A stretch of 64,000 bases of DNA. It comes from Candidatus Hydrogenedens sp. (lineage in GTDB: Bacteria > Hydrogenedentota > Hydrogenedentia > Hydrogenedentales > Hydrogenedentaceae). The DNA lies in the NCBI GenBank assembly GCA_035361075.1, contig DAOSBX010000002.1, positions 62,001 through 126,000 on the forward strand, written 5' to 3'. Positions 55,601-63,919 of this stretch are shown here, piece after piece (position 1 is the stretch's first letter; each line of letters begins with the position of its first letter). Under the pieces are notes generated by a model that was not told the DNA's origin, did not search any database, and was given only the letters and a program-made list of their open reading frames with translations. The translations under genes and the position numbers were made by a program.

Positions 55601-56024
55601 TCTCCTCCCATTCTTTCTGATAACGAAAAACAGAGTCTATACAAGCCTTATTAAATGCCTCTATTCCATACGATTCAATTGCAGATTTACCACCATCAAA
55701 AATTCCCAACGATTTACAAACTTCTATCTCAACAGGAAGTCCATGAGTATCCCAACCCGCCTTTCGTTCACAGTAATAACCATCCATAGTCTTATATCTC
55801 GGGAAAATATCTTTTATTGTCCTTGTGAGACAGTGTCCTGGATGGGGTAATCCGTTTGCCGTAGGGGGACCTTCGTAAAATACAAATCGAGGGGCATTCT
55901 TCCTTTGTTCTAAACTTTTATGATATATCTTTCTATCTTTCCAAAATTGAATAATTTCCTGTTCTGCTTTTGAAAAATTAAATTGTGAAGATGGAACAAC
56001 ATTATCAAATGCTTGTTTTTTCAT
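52617..56024 (-). CDS. ileS: Isoleucyl-tRNA synthetase, type-2-like
   Basis: 1135 residues. Class Ia motifs: the HIGH element reads HPGH (residues 61-64), then GWDTHGLPVE, and the KMSKS element reads KLSKR (653-657, in GYKLSKRLKNY). The CP1 editing domain has TTTPWTLLSN and GLVHIAPAFGEDD. The KxSKRLKNY form and the length agree with type-2 (eukaryote-like) IleRS, which often resists mupirocin; the C-terminal zinc finger of type-1 enzymes is not seen. It charges tRNA-Ile and edits valine. GGAG lies before the ATG. Upstream DNA has no T-box pattern. Confidence 0.96.
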   Translation of the reverse strand: MKKQAFDNVVPSSQFNFSKAEQEIIQFWKDRKIYHKSLEQRKNAPRFVFYEGPPTANGLPHPGHCLTRTIKDIFPRYKTMDGYYCERKAGWDTHGLPVEIEVCKSLGIFDGGKSAIESYGIEAFNKACIDSVFRYQKEWEEMTERIAFWVDLEQAYVTYHQSYVESVWWALKQLFDRGLLYRGYKVVWWWAQGGTALSAGEVGEGYRETDDPSITVRFPLTMESKSKLGFKENDKISFLIWTTTPWTLLSNCAVCVGPDIEYALVKMEKNEISEYFIIASAVAKSILGEDIEVIKLYKGTDLLGLTYEPLFKYDIPQKIEGQGTADKYWLIIPGDFVDIETGTGLVHIAPAFGEDDYKVCKEQNVGFLCFIKSDGTFDERVTDKDLYTGKPLAGMFCKDGDKSIIRILKERGLLFKQEQFRHAYPFCPRAEDDPLIQYARQSWFIRTSAFIEEFLKNNQKIYWQPEHIREGRFGNFLATNVDWALSRERFWGTPLPIWVCEKTGYMECISSYQELLSKPDVQGLDVWEKAKKENPQLNDNLKVHKPYIDAITYQSPKDPSARMRRVPEVIDCWFDAGCMPFAQWGYPHVEGSEEKFTQNFPADFISEAIDQTRGWFYALLAISTIIFGDKKSYPHPFKTCVCLGHIQGEDGYKLSKRLKNYKEPQYIFDKYSADALRWSFVAKNPPTTTTRFQEKLIEELQSDLLIRWYNVYSFFVIYANLDGFTAEGAPLKLLKDVSSTPDTVTEDQCSQPSEFIQSYRPIEERCELDRWILNELYKTVVQVRNALDNYETYPSAKAIFDFIEGLSNWYVRRSRPRFWESGWSEQKADAYWTLYECLINLSRLTAPFVPFFSEITWKNLTKPLKTAAESVHLATYPKVSEDKIDYTLLENMALAREAVTLGLSARRLANIKVRQPLARCEIVLTSPELKDKINPYLDIIKEELNIKEIEFSDQPQLYVNYEIKPNYKLLGPKLGSKVKLLAKELARVDGGKIYHDLITNNEYIIELEGEKVSLKEEDLSVKLLPKEGFTASQGKNMVVILTTTITEELKKEGWIRDVIREIQELRKSMQLPYDKRIKLTLITADSGLISALEEFKETLLKEVLAVNINIQNEDVSGMKQTDIEGIGLGIFIEPV

Positions 56025-56195
56025 TTTTTCACTCCATAAAAAAATACACTTATATTTATTGTTACTTTTCAGGAAAACTCGGAAATGATATTTATAATAC
56101 CAAAAAAAATAAATATATATCTATTACATTACATAGGATAATCCAGAAAATATTTATGGAAAATTCAATATACTCGACTATTAGATGCCTTTTTC

Positions 56196-57899
56196 TTAGT
56201 TTCCTTCCTCCTGATACTTTTTGTAAAGTGGGAATATTTCAGGAGGAATTTCTTTTTTCAACTGCTGAATTTCAGGGAGAGAAGGATTTAAATATTCAGC
56301 GGTATCGATATAACAAACAGCTGGTTTCCATAACTTTTGATAAATAAAATAACGTGCCTCCTGTATATAAATAGGTGCTAATTGTTGTCTAATATTTGGT
56401 TTGTCAAAATGATAAACACCACATAGGTTATACTTTCTAAAAAGTGGTAAAAATTCTGCACGTAACGTTTTGGGGTCAATAAAATCGTTCTCAGTTCCCC
56501 AAAGGTCTGTGTAATATAATTTGCCATTATAGCCTGAACTTAAAGCATACCAACCAAGGTTTTTCCAACGTGCGATATTATGCCATCTTTTATTAGTATA
56601 GACAGGAAATAATGTCAGAACTACATAAACAACTACGAAAATAATTATAGTAAATATTTTTAAATAATTTTTTACATCTAAAAGTAGTCTATTCTCTTGT
56701 TGTTTAAGGTAAAAATTAAACATTCCTAATATAGAGCACCAGAATAACATATTTGTTGTAATATACCTTGATGATAATGCCTGTCCTAATCCTAACCCCG
56801 ACCTTCCAAATGCGAGAAGAACACCACTTAAAATGGAGAATAAAGCAAGACTTTTCCAAAAAAAGTATTCTTCAATGTTCTGTTTGAGTTCTTGTTTAGT
56901 CATTAATTTTTGGATATTATTTTCAAATATACAAAACCTTTTTCTAATAATAATTGTCTTTCTAATCTTAAAAAATAAAAACATCCATAATAAGAGTCCT
57001 GCAATACCAAAGAGGTAAGAGCCAATATTGACTTTTACCATATTTATACCATGCCAGGGTGGTATAAAAAATAATCCTGATATCGGACTACCTATATAAA
57101 GAATAAAATATAAACATCTTTCTAATACGCTTACTTGTTTTTCAATACTTGTAATTCCTGGCCTATGATAATTGGAGAAGTAAAAAGCTAAAACTCCAAC
57201 ACCAGATAGTATCCAAATTAAAATAAGGAAAGGGTTCTTTTTCTCTTGATTAAAATATTTGTAGATTAAAAGAGGTAGAGCAGTAACCCATATTAGTAGA
57301 CCATTAGCAAAAGAAAAAGAGGCAAAAATGGCAATTATTATAGAGATGCATAGTGTCAAGAGGTTTAATTTATATATAGTCAAAATACTAAGTAAACAGA
57401 TATAAAGGAAATTAGTCAAAAACATCATAAGTTGAAGTCCCCAAACCCAATTTTCCATTTGTACCCATGAAAACATTAATAATGAAATAAGAGAAGCAGA
57501 AAACACCTGTAAAAGACGAGAAAAGTCACCTGGCTTCCTATTATCCTCACCGTTATAATGTATCCCTTGTTTTTGTGGAAGGATGATGATATAAAAGAGG
57601 ATTAAAAACGAAAGAATAACAAGGAAAACATTAAAGTATAAGATAGACAACTCGTTCCATGAAGTAATTTTGGCTAAAAATAAGGTAATAATACGAGGTA
57701 AGAAAGGTCGATGGTCATTTTGTTGAGCAAATAACTCCCAGAATTTCAATGTTCCTTGGTTTAATTTGTCAAATAACGACAAATATAAAATTTCATCCCA
57801 ATAAGGAAATCGATACCCATATTTCCAGATGAGAAAACATAAAACTACAATGGGAAATATTACTAATAAAAACAAAATATTGATTTTATTGATTTTCAT
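56196..57899 (-). CDS. Large multi-spanning membrane protein of unknown function
   Basis: 567 residues with about ten or more membrane helices in the first 430 residues and a C-terminal soluble part (about 440-567) ending in helices (YIQEARYFIYQKLWKPAVCYIDT). Just after the first helix the sequence reads RFPYWDEILYLSLF, an acidic pair in the first periplasmic loop as in GT-C glycosyltransferases. FLPRIITL and HRPFL follow. A GT-C-like enzyme that uses lipid-linked sugar is possible, but I cannot name a family. It is transcribed toward ileS, 171 bases upstream of it; hpf is divergent. Confidence 0.7.
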   Translation of the reverse strand: MKINKINILFLLVIFPIVVLCFLIWKYGYRFPYWDEILYLSLFDKLNQGTLKFWELFAQQNDHRPFLPRIITLFLAKITSWNELSILYFNVFLVILSFLILFYIIILPQKQGIHYNGEDNRKPGDFSRLLQVFSASLISLLMFSWVQMENWVWGLQLMMFLTNFLYICLLSILTIYKLNLLTLCISIIIAIFASFSFANGLLIWVTALPLLIYKYFNQEKKNPFLILIWILSGVGVLAFYFSNYHRPGITSIEKQVSVLERCLYFILYIGSPISGLFFIPPWHGINMVKVNIGSYLFGIAGLLLWMFLFFKIRKTIIIRKRFCIFENNIQKLMTKQELKQNIEEYFFWKSLALFSILSGVLLAFGRSGLGLGQALSSRYITTNMLFWCSILGMFNFYLKQQENRLLLDVKNYLKIFTIIIFVVVYVVLTLFPVYTNKRWHNIARWKNLGWYALSSGYNGKLYYTDLWGTENDFIDPKTLRAEFLPLFRKYNLCGVYHFDKPNIRQQLAPIYIQEARYFIYQKLWKPAVCYIDTAEYLNPSLPEIQQLKKEIPPEIFPLYKKYQEEGN

Positions 57900-58098
57900 A
57901 AAAGTTGTTTTTAGTTTAAGTTATTCAATGAAATTAATATAGTTTTACTTTCCAAATCAAAACAACCATTATCAGATTATAAAATTAAGTGTTATCGGAA
58001 TTCCATTATTTGCACTATTTTTTTGTGCTTTGTTATTATTTTTATGCGTTAAAATAATGAATGAAAAAGTAAAATCTTGCCAAGGAGTAAAAAAACTA

Positions 58099-58668
58099 AT
58101 GAATGTACATATCACTTGTAAACACATGGAGTCTTCAGAAGCATTAAAATCATACACAGAAAATGCTCTAAAAAAGTTAGAACATTATTTTGACAAAATT
58201 ATAGAGGCAAACGTAATTATGGATGTGGAGAAACACCGTCATATTTGCGAAATTAATTTAAATGCTAACGGTGTCCGTATTCATAGTAAAGAATCTTCCC
58301 CCGATATGTATGCCTCAGTAGATGCTGTTATTGAAAAGTTAGAACGTCAAATACGTAAATTTAAGGAGAAAATAAAAAATCACAAACCACGGAATATAAA
58401 CGAGACACGAAAATATAAACATGTCATACTCGAACTTAAGGAAGAAACCCCTCAAAAAGAAGAAACTGAAGAAGAACCTGTTATCCCTCATGAAATAGTA
58501 CATAGAGAACACATCACGTTAAAACCCATGACAGTTGACGAAGCCTTAATGCAAATACAACTTTTAGAGGAGCCTTTCTTAGTATTTATAAATGTAGATA
58601 CCTCTCAGGTCAACGTACTATATCCGAGGGGAAATAGCACGTATGGATTAATTGAACCTCAATTTTGA
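58099..58668 (+). CDS. hpf: Long-form ribosome hibernation promoting factor
   Basis: 189 residues from the ATG at 58099, where AAGGAG (58082-58087) lies 11 bases upstream; an ATG at 58030 lacks a site and adds non-conserved sequence. The N-terminal domain (about 1-97) reads MNVHITCKHMESSEALKSY and binds the 30S decoding centre. A linker follows, then a C-terminal dimerisation domain with ITLKPMTVDEALMQIQLLEE and STYGLIEPQF, as in long HPF that forms 100S ribosomes. It heads the hprK/ptsHI operon. An 11-bp hairpin overlaps its stop codon. Confidence 0.93.
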   Translation: MNVHITCKHMESSEALKSYTENALKKLEHYFDKIIEANVIMDVEKHRHICEINLNANGVRIHSKESSPDMYASVDAVIEKLERQIRKFKEKIKNHKPRNINETRKYKHVILELKEETPQKEETEEEPVIPHEIVHREHITLKPMTVDEALMQIQLLEEPFLVFINVDTSQVNVLYPRGNSTYGLIEPQF

Positions 58669-58691
58669 TTATTATTTTCAAATAATCAAAA
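58663..58691. repeat. Perfect 11-bp hairpin overlapping the hpf stop codon
   Basis: TTTTGATTATT (58663-58673) and AATAATCAAAA (58681-58691) are exact inverted repeats around a 7-base loop between hpf and hprK. No T-run follows on the plus strand, so it is not a standard intrinsic terminator. It could stabilise or process the message between the two genes. Confidence 0.5.
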
Positions 58692-58724
58692 GAGGGGTTA
58701 AAAATATAATTGTGAGTTAAATAA

Positions 58725-59708
58725 ATGTGGGAAACTGATTTAGAAATAAATTTTCGAAAAAAAACGTCAATACCTGTTGCTTCGTTGTTTCAGGAACCTA
58801 TTCGTTCCGAATTGGGATTAAAGATTATAGCAGGGTATCAAGGAATAAGGAGAGAAGTATTTACTCCGGATGTTAATCGTCCAGGATTGGCCTTAACAGG
58901 TTACCTTGAATATTTTGCAAATGATAGAGTTCAGGTATTAGGAAACACCGAGATTCATTATCTTGAAAGGCTAACCCCATCTGAAATTGAAAATCGTCTA
59001 CTTTATATGTTTTCCTTTGAAATTCCAGCATTTCTTTTGTCCCGTTCCTTAATCCCTCCACAGGTATTTTTAGACTTGTGCAATCGTCACGGTGTTCCCG
59101 TAATACAATCCAGCCTAACAACAGACCAAGTTATCAGTAAAGTTATTTTATTTTTTGCTGAAAAATTTGCACCAGAAACAACAATCCACGGAACGGTTGT
59201 CGATTGTTATGGTATTGGTGTAGTAATTGTAGGTGCATCGGGAATAGGAAAAAGTGAAACAGCGTTAGAACTTGTGGAACGTGGACATCGCCTTATCGTA
59301 GACGATGTGGTTCTTTTAAGAAAAGGTATTGAGGATATTATTATTGCAGAAAGTGACCCACAAATCGAGCATAACATTCATATACGAGGAATAGGAATGG
59401 TAGATGTATTATCCGTTTATGGTGCAGGCAGAATAAGGAGAAGAAAACAAGTAGGATTAATTATAGAATTAGTAACCACAATGGATGATGATATCGACAT
59501 GCTAATTAATGTCTGGCCTAAAAAGCAAATATTAGGCGTAAACGTTCCATATCTTAAAGTTCCTGTTGGTCCTGGTAGAAATCTTGCAGTTATTGTTGAA
59601 GCGGCTGCATTAAAATGCCGTATGATGGAATTGGGTATTGATATAGACCAACAGTTCTCAGAACGTACCAAACAGGCAACAACAAAAAATCTTTATCAAA
59701 TTAGGTAG
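58725..59708 (+). CDS. hprK: HPr kinase/phosphorylase
   Basis: 327 residues. The P-loop is GASGIGKS (170-177) followed by ETALELVERGHRLIVDDVV. The HprK signature IRGIGMVDVLSVYGAGRIR lies at about residues 218-236. It phosphorylates a serine of HPr with ATP or PPi and reverses the reaction. The partner HPr is two genes downstream and keeps that serine. It starts 56 nt after hpf with only a weak ribosome binding site. No EII sugar permease occurs in the window, so its role is probably regulatory. Confidence 0.97.
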   Translation: MWETDLEINFRKKTSIPVASLFQEPIRSELGLKIIAGYQGIRREVFTPDVNRPGLALTGYLEYFANDRVQVLGNTEIHYLERLTPSEIENRLLYMFSFEIPAFLLSRSLIPPQVFLDLCNRHGVPVIQSSLTTDQVISKVILFFAEKFAPETTIHGTVVDCYGIGVVIVGASGIGKSETALELVERGHRLIVDDVVLLRKGIEDIIIAESDPQIEHNIHIRGIGMVDVLSVYGAGRIRRRKQVGLIIELVTTMDDDIDMLINVWPKKQILGVNVPYLKVPVGPGRNLAVIVEAAALKCRMMELGIDIDQQFSERTKQATTKNLYQIR

Positions 59709-59717
59709 GAAGTTGTA

Positions 59718-61868
59718 ATGAAATCCCTAAACCTAATTTTTGCTTTACATTCTCATCAACCCGTTGGAAACTTCGAGTTCGTTTTTGAAGAAGCATATCA
59801 AAAAGCATATTTACCTTTTCTCAAAGTTCTTCAACAATTTCCGAACATTAAAGTCACATTACATATAACAGGACCCCTTTGGGATTGGTTTGATGTCAAA
59901 CATCCTGAATTTTACGAACTTATAAATACGTTAATACAGCGGAAACAAGTAGAACTAATGGGAGGTGCTTTTTACGAACCGTTGGTTTGTGCAATTCCAG
60001 AGGAAGATGCTTATGAACAAATTTTATATATGCAAGATTTTATAAAACAAAGGTTTGGGGTAAAACCACGAGGAATGTGGATAGCGGAAAGAGTTTGGGA
60101 ACCATATTTTCCAAGAATATTAGCCAATGCAGGTATCGAATATACAACCCTTGATGATACCCATTTTCTCAGTGCTGGACTGGATAGAGAAGAACTATTT
60201 GGATATTATTTAACTGAACATGAAGGATTTAATATCAAAATATTCCCTATTCTTGAGAAATTGAGATATACAATACCTTTTCGTCCAATAAAAGAAACGT
60301 TAGAATTTTTGCGAAAAGTACATGAAACCCATAGTGGTGCATGTGCTGTTTTTCATGATGACGGTGAAAAATTTGGGATTTGGCCTGGGACACACCACAG
60401 TGTTTATGAAGAAAAATGGCTTTTTAATTTCTTCACAAGTATCACAGAAGAGCAAGAATGGTTAAGGACAACAACGTATTCTGAGTATCTTGACGAAAAT
60501 CCACCATTAGGTCGAGTTTACTTACCCTGTGCTTCTTATCATGAAATGATGGAATGGGTATTACCAGTAAACTCGCAGAAAGAATACTTAACCATAAAAA
60601 AAGAACTTCAAGAAAACCCAAAAACATGGGAAAGAATATCAATATATTTAAGAGGTGGATTTTGGCGTGGTTTCCTTTCTAAGTATGAAGAAGCAAATAA
60701 CATGCAAAAAAGAATGCTAAAAACAAGTCGACGGCTTAATACCTTAATAAAGAAAAATAAAAAAAATAATCTGCTGAAAGAGGCACAAAAAAAATTATTT
60801 CAAAGTCAATGCAATTGTGCATACTGGCATGGTGTTTTTGGTGGTCTTTACTTAAATCATTTAAGAACTGCGGTGTATTCTAATATTATCGAATGCGAAA
60901 AATTAATAGATAATTATGAACACTTTTTTGAGCATTGGAGAAATAACGAAGTCGAAGATTTTAATTGTGATGGAAATGATGAGATTATCTTAAACACAAA
61001 GTTAGGGACTTTCATCTTATCCCCGCATGATGGAGGGACATTAATTGAATTAGATTACAAACCTAAGGCATTTAACTGTTTAAATATATTATCAAGAAGG
61101 GAAGAAGCCTATCACCAAGATTTATTTAAAGAAAGTATATCCCACGAAATCAATGAATCGGGCCATAAGAGCATACACGAATTAGTAAAAGCAAAAGAGA
61201 AAGGATTGGAAAAACTGTTAATTTATGACCCTTATGTACGTTATTCAATGAGGGACCATTTTTTACCATTAAATATTTCAATAAATGCATTACAATCAAA
61301 TCAATATCAAGAATGGTGGTCTCATTTTAATAAAGAGTATTCATATAAACTTATGGAGAATGAAATTATTCTGGAAGGAATTGGGACAGTCGAAATCTCT
61401 CCTTTTTGTTGGAATGTAAATATAGTAAAGTATATGTTATTAAATAGCGAAAAAAGTGAAAATATGCTCTCATTTTTAGTAAAATATGATATTACAAACA
61501 TGACCAATGGGGAATTTGAAGGCTACTTTGGCTCGGAGTGGTGTTTCAATCTCCTGACAGGTTCTTCAGATGACCGTTTTATATATTCAAAAAATAAAAA
61601 ACTCTCAATGAGAAAACTTGGTGATGCTGGTGATGAATCGGGTCTCACTCATTTTGCATTGAGAGATGATTGGCAAAAATTAGAAATTGAATTTCAGCTA
61701 AATAAAGAAGCTCGATTATTTAATTTTCCAATCGAGACCGTTAGCCAATCAGAAAACGGCCAAGAAAGGGTATATCAGGGAAATGTTTTAATTCCCTGTT
61801 GGAAAGGAATATTTAGACATAACGAAGTAGTAAGTATTGAAATGAAAATAAATATCAAATCACTTTGA
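59718..61868 (+). CDS. GH57 4-alpha-glucanotransferase-like enzyme
   Basis: 716 residues. GH57 motifs: LHSHQPVGNF at the start, GGAFYEPL, WIAERVWEP with Glu124, and FHDDGEKFG with Asp214 and Asp215. From memory these match the nucleophile Glu123 and acid/base Asp214 of the Thermococcus litoralis 4-alpha-glucanotransferase. Two C-terminal beta-rich domains follow, as in that enzyme, from about residue 300. It should rearrange maltodextrin or glycogen chains in the cytoplasm (no signal peptide). It lies between hprK (9 nt) and ptsH (13 nt), which is unusual. Confidence 0.94.
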   Translation: MKSLNLIFALHSHQPVGNFEFVFEEAYQKAYLPFLKVLQQFPNIKVTLHITGPLWDWFDVKHPEFYELINTLIQRKQVELMGGAFYEPLVCAIPEEDAYEQILYMQDFIKQRFGVKPRGMWIAERVWEPYFPRILANAGIEYTTLDDTHFLSAGLDREELFGYYLTEHEGFNIKIFPILEKLRYTIPFRPIKETLEFLRKVHETHSGACAVFHDDGEKFGIWPGTHHSVYEEKWLFNFFTSITEEQEWLRTTTYSEYLDENPPLGRVYLPCASYHEMMEWVLPVNSQKEYLTIKKELQENPKTWERISIYLRGGFWRGFLSKYEEANNMQKRMLKTSRRLNTLIKKNKKNNLLKEAQKKLFQSQCNCAYWHGVFGGLYLNHLRTAVYSNIIECEKLIDNYEHFFEHWRNNEVEDFNCDGNDEIILNTKLGTFILSPHDGGTLIELDYKPKAFNCLNILSRREEAYHQDLFKESISHEINESGHKSIHELVKAKEKGLEKLLIYDPYVRYSMRDHFLPLNISINALQSNQYQEWWSHFNKEYSYKLMENEIILEGIGTVEISPFCWNVNIVKYMLLNSEKSENMLSFLVKYDITNMTNGEFEGYFGSEWCFNLLTGSSDDRFIYSKNKKLSMRKLGDAGDESGLTHFALRDDWQKLEIEFQLNKEARLFNFPIETVSQSENGQERVYQGNVLIPCWKGIFRHNEVVSIEMKINIKSL

Positions 61869-61881
61869 TGTAATACAGAAA

Positions 61882-62160
61882 ATGAACAATAACAAAATAG
61901 AAAAAATAATTAAAGTTGTAAACAAATTAGGTGTTCATGCAAGACCTGCAGGTAAGATAGCCCGTGAGATGCAGAAATACGATGCTCACATTTATCTTAT
62001 CTATAACGGGAACCAACGAAATGCAAAAAGTGTTATACAAATTTTGAGTTTAGGTGCCCCTAAAGATGCAGAAATATTAGCAGTAGCAGAAGGGAAGGAT
62101 GCACAATCTGCCATTGATGAATTAGAAGAAATATTTAAAACAGGTTTCGGAGAACCATAA
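61882..62160 (+). CDS. ptsH: HPr phosphocarrier protein
   Basis: 92 residues. The phosphohistidine is His19 in GVHARPAGKIA. The regulatory serine is Ser50 in NAKSVIQILSLG, aligning with Ser46 of Bacillus HPr. Both sites are intact, so it can be charged by EI and by HprK. The 13-nt gap after GH57 holds no strong ribosome binding site. Its stop overlaps the EI start codon by 1 base. Confidence 0.96.
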   Translation: MNNNKIEKIIKVVNKLGVHARPAGKIAREMQKYDAHIYLIYNGNQRNAKSVIQILSLGAPKDAEILAVAEGKDAQSAIDELEEIFKTGFGEP

Positions 62161-63911
62161 TGGAACAATCCTTTAGTGGAATACCTGTGTCTCCGGGAAT
62201 AGTATGGGGGGAAGCATTGGTATATGACCCTGGACCAATTAACATCCCACGATTTAAGATAAAAAATCCGAAAGAAGAATTACAACGGGTAAAAACTGCA
62301 ATAAATACCACCAGAGAAGAACTTACTGTTCTTCATAAAAAAACATTAGATAATTTTGGTAAAAAACATGCCAGTATTTTCGATGTGCATTTAATGTTAT
62401 TAGACGATGATACAATTCTAACAGAGTTAGAAAAAAGAATTAGAGACGAGTTAATAAATGCAGAATCGGTATTGTTTGATATTGCACATAAATATACAAA
62501 AGAAATAAAGGATTCAGGTAATACTTTTATTGAAGAGAGAAATGCTGATATTGTCGATGTTATTGACCGTATTGTCCGCAATTTAATGGAGCAAAAAAGA
62601 CCAGACCTCGAAAATATAAAGAAGCCTTGTATTTTACTTTCCAGTGATTTGCCCCCTTCCGAAACAGCACGTTTGCACCCAGAGAAAGTTAGAGCTATTG
62701 TCCTTGAAAAGGGAAGTCCTACCTCGCATGTGGCAATTTTAGCACGGTCACTAAAAATACCCACGATTGTCGGCGTTGGAAATCTTTTTGATGTTTATAC
62801 TCATCCTATTAAAGGGTCTGCTGTAGACGCTATTGATGGAAAAGTATTTATCAATCCTTCATCCGAAACAATACGAAAACTTAGATTAAAGAAAATACAA
62901 CTTTCAAGAAAATATCATCTTTATGAACAAAAAATTATTTCGCATCCATCTCAAACAAAAGATGGAAAAAATATTTCTGTCCTTGCCAATATTGAACTTC
63001 CAAATGAAGTTGATGATAATGTAAAACATGTTTCCGCTGGAATAGGTTTATATAGAACAGAATACCTCTTTCTGAATAAACCAGAACCACCAACTGAAGA
63101 AGAACAATATAATGAATATCTTTCAGTTGCCAAGAAAATTTATCCTTTGCCTGTAGTACTAAGAACAATTGACATAGGCGGTGACAAATTAGCAAATTAT
63201 GCATCATTCTTTAAAGAACAAAATCCACAGTTAGGCTGTCGAGCAGTTCGTTTTTGTCTCGTTCATAAAGACTTTTTTAAAGTACAATTACGAGCTATGT
63301 TACGTGCCACATTACAAGGAAACATCAAGATAATGTTTCCAATGATTAGTAGTGTTGAAGAGCTAAACGAGGTTAAAAAAATACTTGGCGAAGTAGAAAA
63401 TGAACTCACTATAAAAAACATACCCCATAAAAAAAGTCCTGAAATAGGGATTATGGTGGAAGTCCCTTCTGCAGTAATGATGGCTGATGAATTGGCAAAA
63501 GAATGTAGTTTTTTTAGCATAGGGACAAATGACTTAATACAATACTCGCTCGCAGTAGACCGCAATAATGAACATATCGCACATCTATATGAACCAGCAC
63601 ATCCTGCCATTTTAAAAATGCTAAAGATGACTATAACGTCTGCGAAAAAAGCAGGAATTCCTTGCAGTATCTGTGGTGAAATGGCAAGTGACCCTCTGTT
63701 TACAGAATTACTAATCGGTTTGGGTTTAGATGCGTTTAGTATGTCAAGTGTCTCAATTCCGCAGATACGTGCTTTAATCACAAGCATTAACTCAAAAGAT
63801 GCTGAAACATTCGCAGAAAATGTATTAAAGTGCAGAACCGCAAAAGAAGTTAAACATATTCTTAAAGAGAACATCAGGTCTAAGTATAAGAATATCATCT
63901 CAATTAAATAA
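62160..63911 (+). CDS. ptsI: PEP-protein phosphotransferase (Enzyme I)
   Basis: 583 residues, full EI length. The N-terminal domain ends in the phosphohistidine loop GSPTSHVAILARSLKIPT (His190), where the usual GGxTSH has Ser in place of the second Gly. The PEP-binding TIM barrel has GLYRTEYLFL, then FPMISSVEEL, then FFSIGTNDLIQYSLAVDRNN, and the C-terminal CSICGEMASDP with the active-site Cys. It passes phosphate from PEP to HPr. It begins inside the HPr stop codon and is 8 nt from the ispC start. Confidence 0.97.
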   Translation: MEQSFSGIPVSPGIVWGEALVYDPGPINIPRFKIKNPKEELQRVKTAINTTREELTVLHKKTLDNFGKKHASIFDVHLMLLDDDTILTELEKRIRDELINAESVLFDIAHKYTKEIKDSGNTFIEERNADIVDVIDRIVRNLMEQKRPDLENIKKPCILLSSDLPPSETARLHPEKVRAIVLEKGSPTSHVAILARSLKIPTIVGVGNLFDVYTHPIKGSAVDAIDGKVFINPSSETIRKLRLKKIQLSRKYHLYEQKIISHPSQTKDGKNISVLANIELPNEVDDNVKHVSAGIGLYRTEYLFLNKPEPPTEEEQYNEYLSVAKKIYPLPVVLRTIDIGGDKLANYASFFKEQNPQLGCRAVRFCLVHKDFFKVQLRAMLRATLQGNIKIMFPMISSVEELNEVKKILGEVENELTIKNIPHKKSPEIGIMVEVPSAVMMADELAKECSFFSIGTNDLIQYSLAVDRNNEHIAHLYEPAHPAILKMLKMTITSAKKAGIPCSICGEMASDPLFTELLIGLGLDAFSMSSVSIPQIRALITSINSKDAETFAENVLKCRTAKEVKHILKENIRSKYKNIISIK

Positions 63912-63919
63912 TAACCCTT

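Noticed and set aside
56025..56195. Possible T-box leader upstream of ileS
   Set aside because: The gap lacks the conserved T-box core and an antiterminator bulge sequence, and is mostly A/T without strong stems.
55985..56347. 120-residue plus-strand ORF
   Set aside because: It lies across the start of ileS, the gap and the 3' end of the membrane-protein gene on the opposite strand, and has no recognisable domain.
58030..58098. Upstream extension of hpf
   Set aside because: The added residues are not part of the HPF domain and lack a ribosome binding site, unlike the ATG at 58099.
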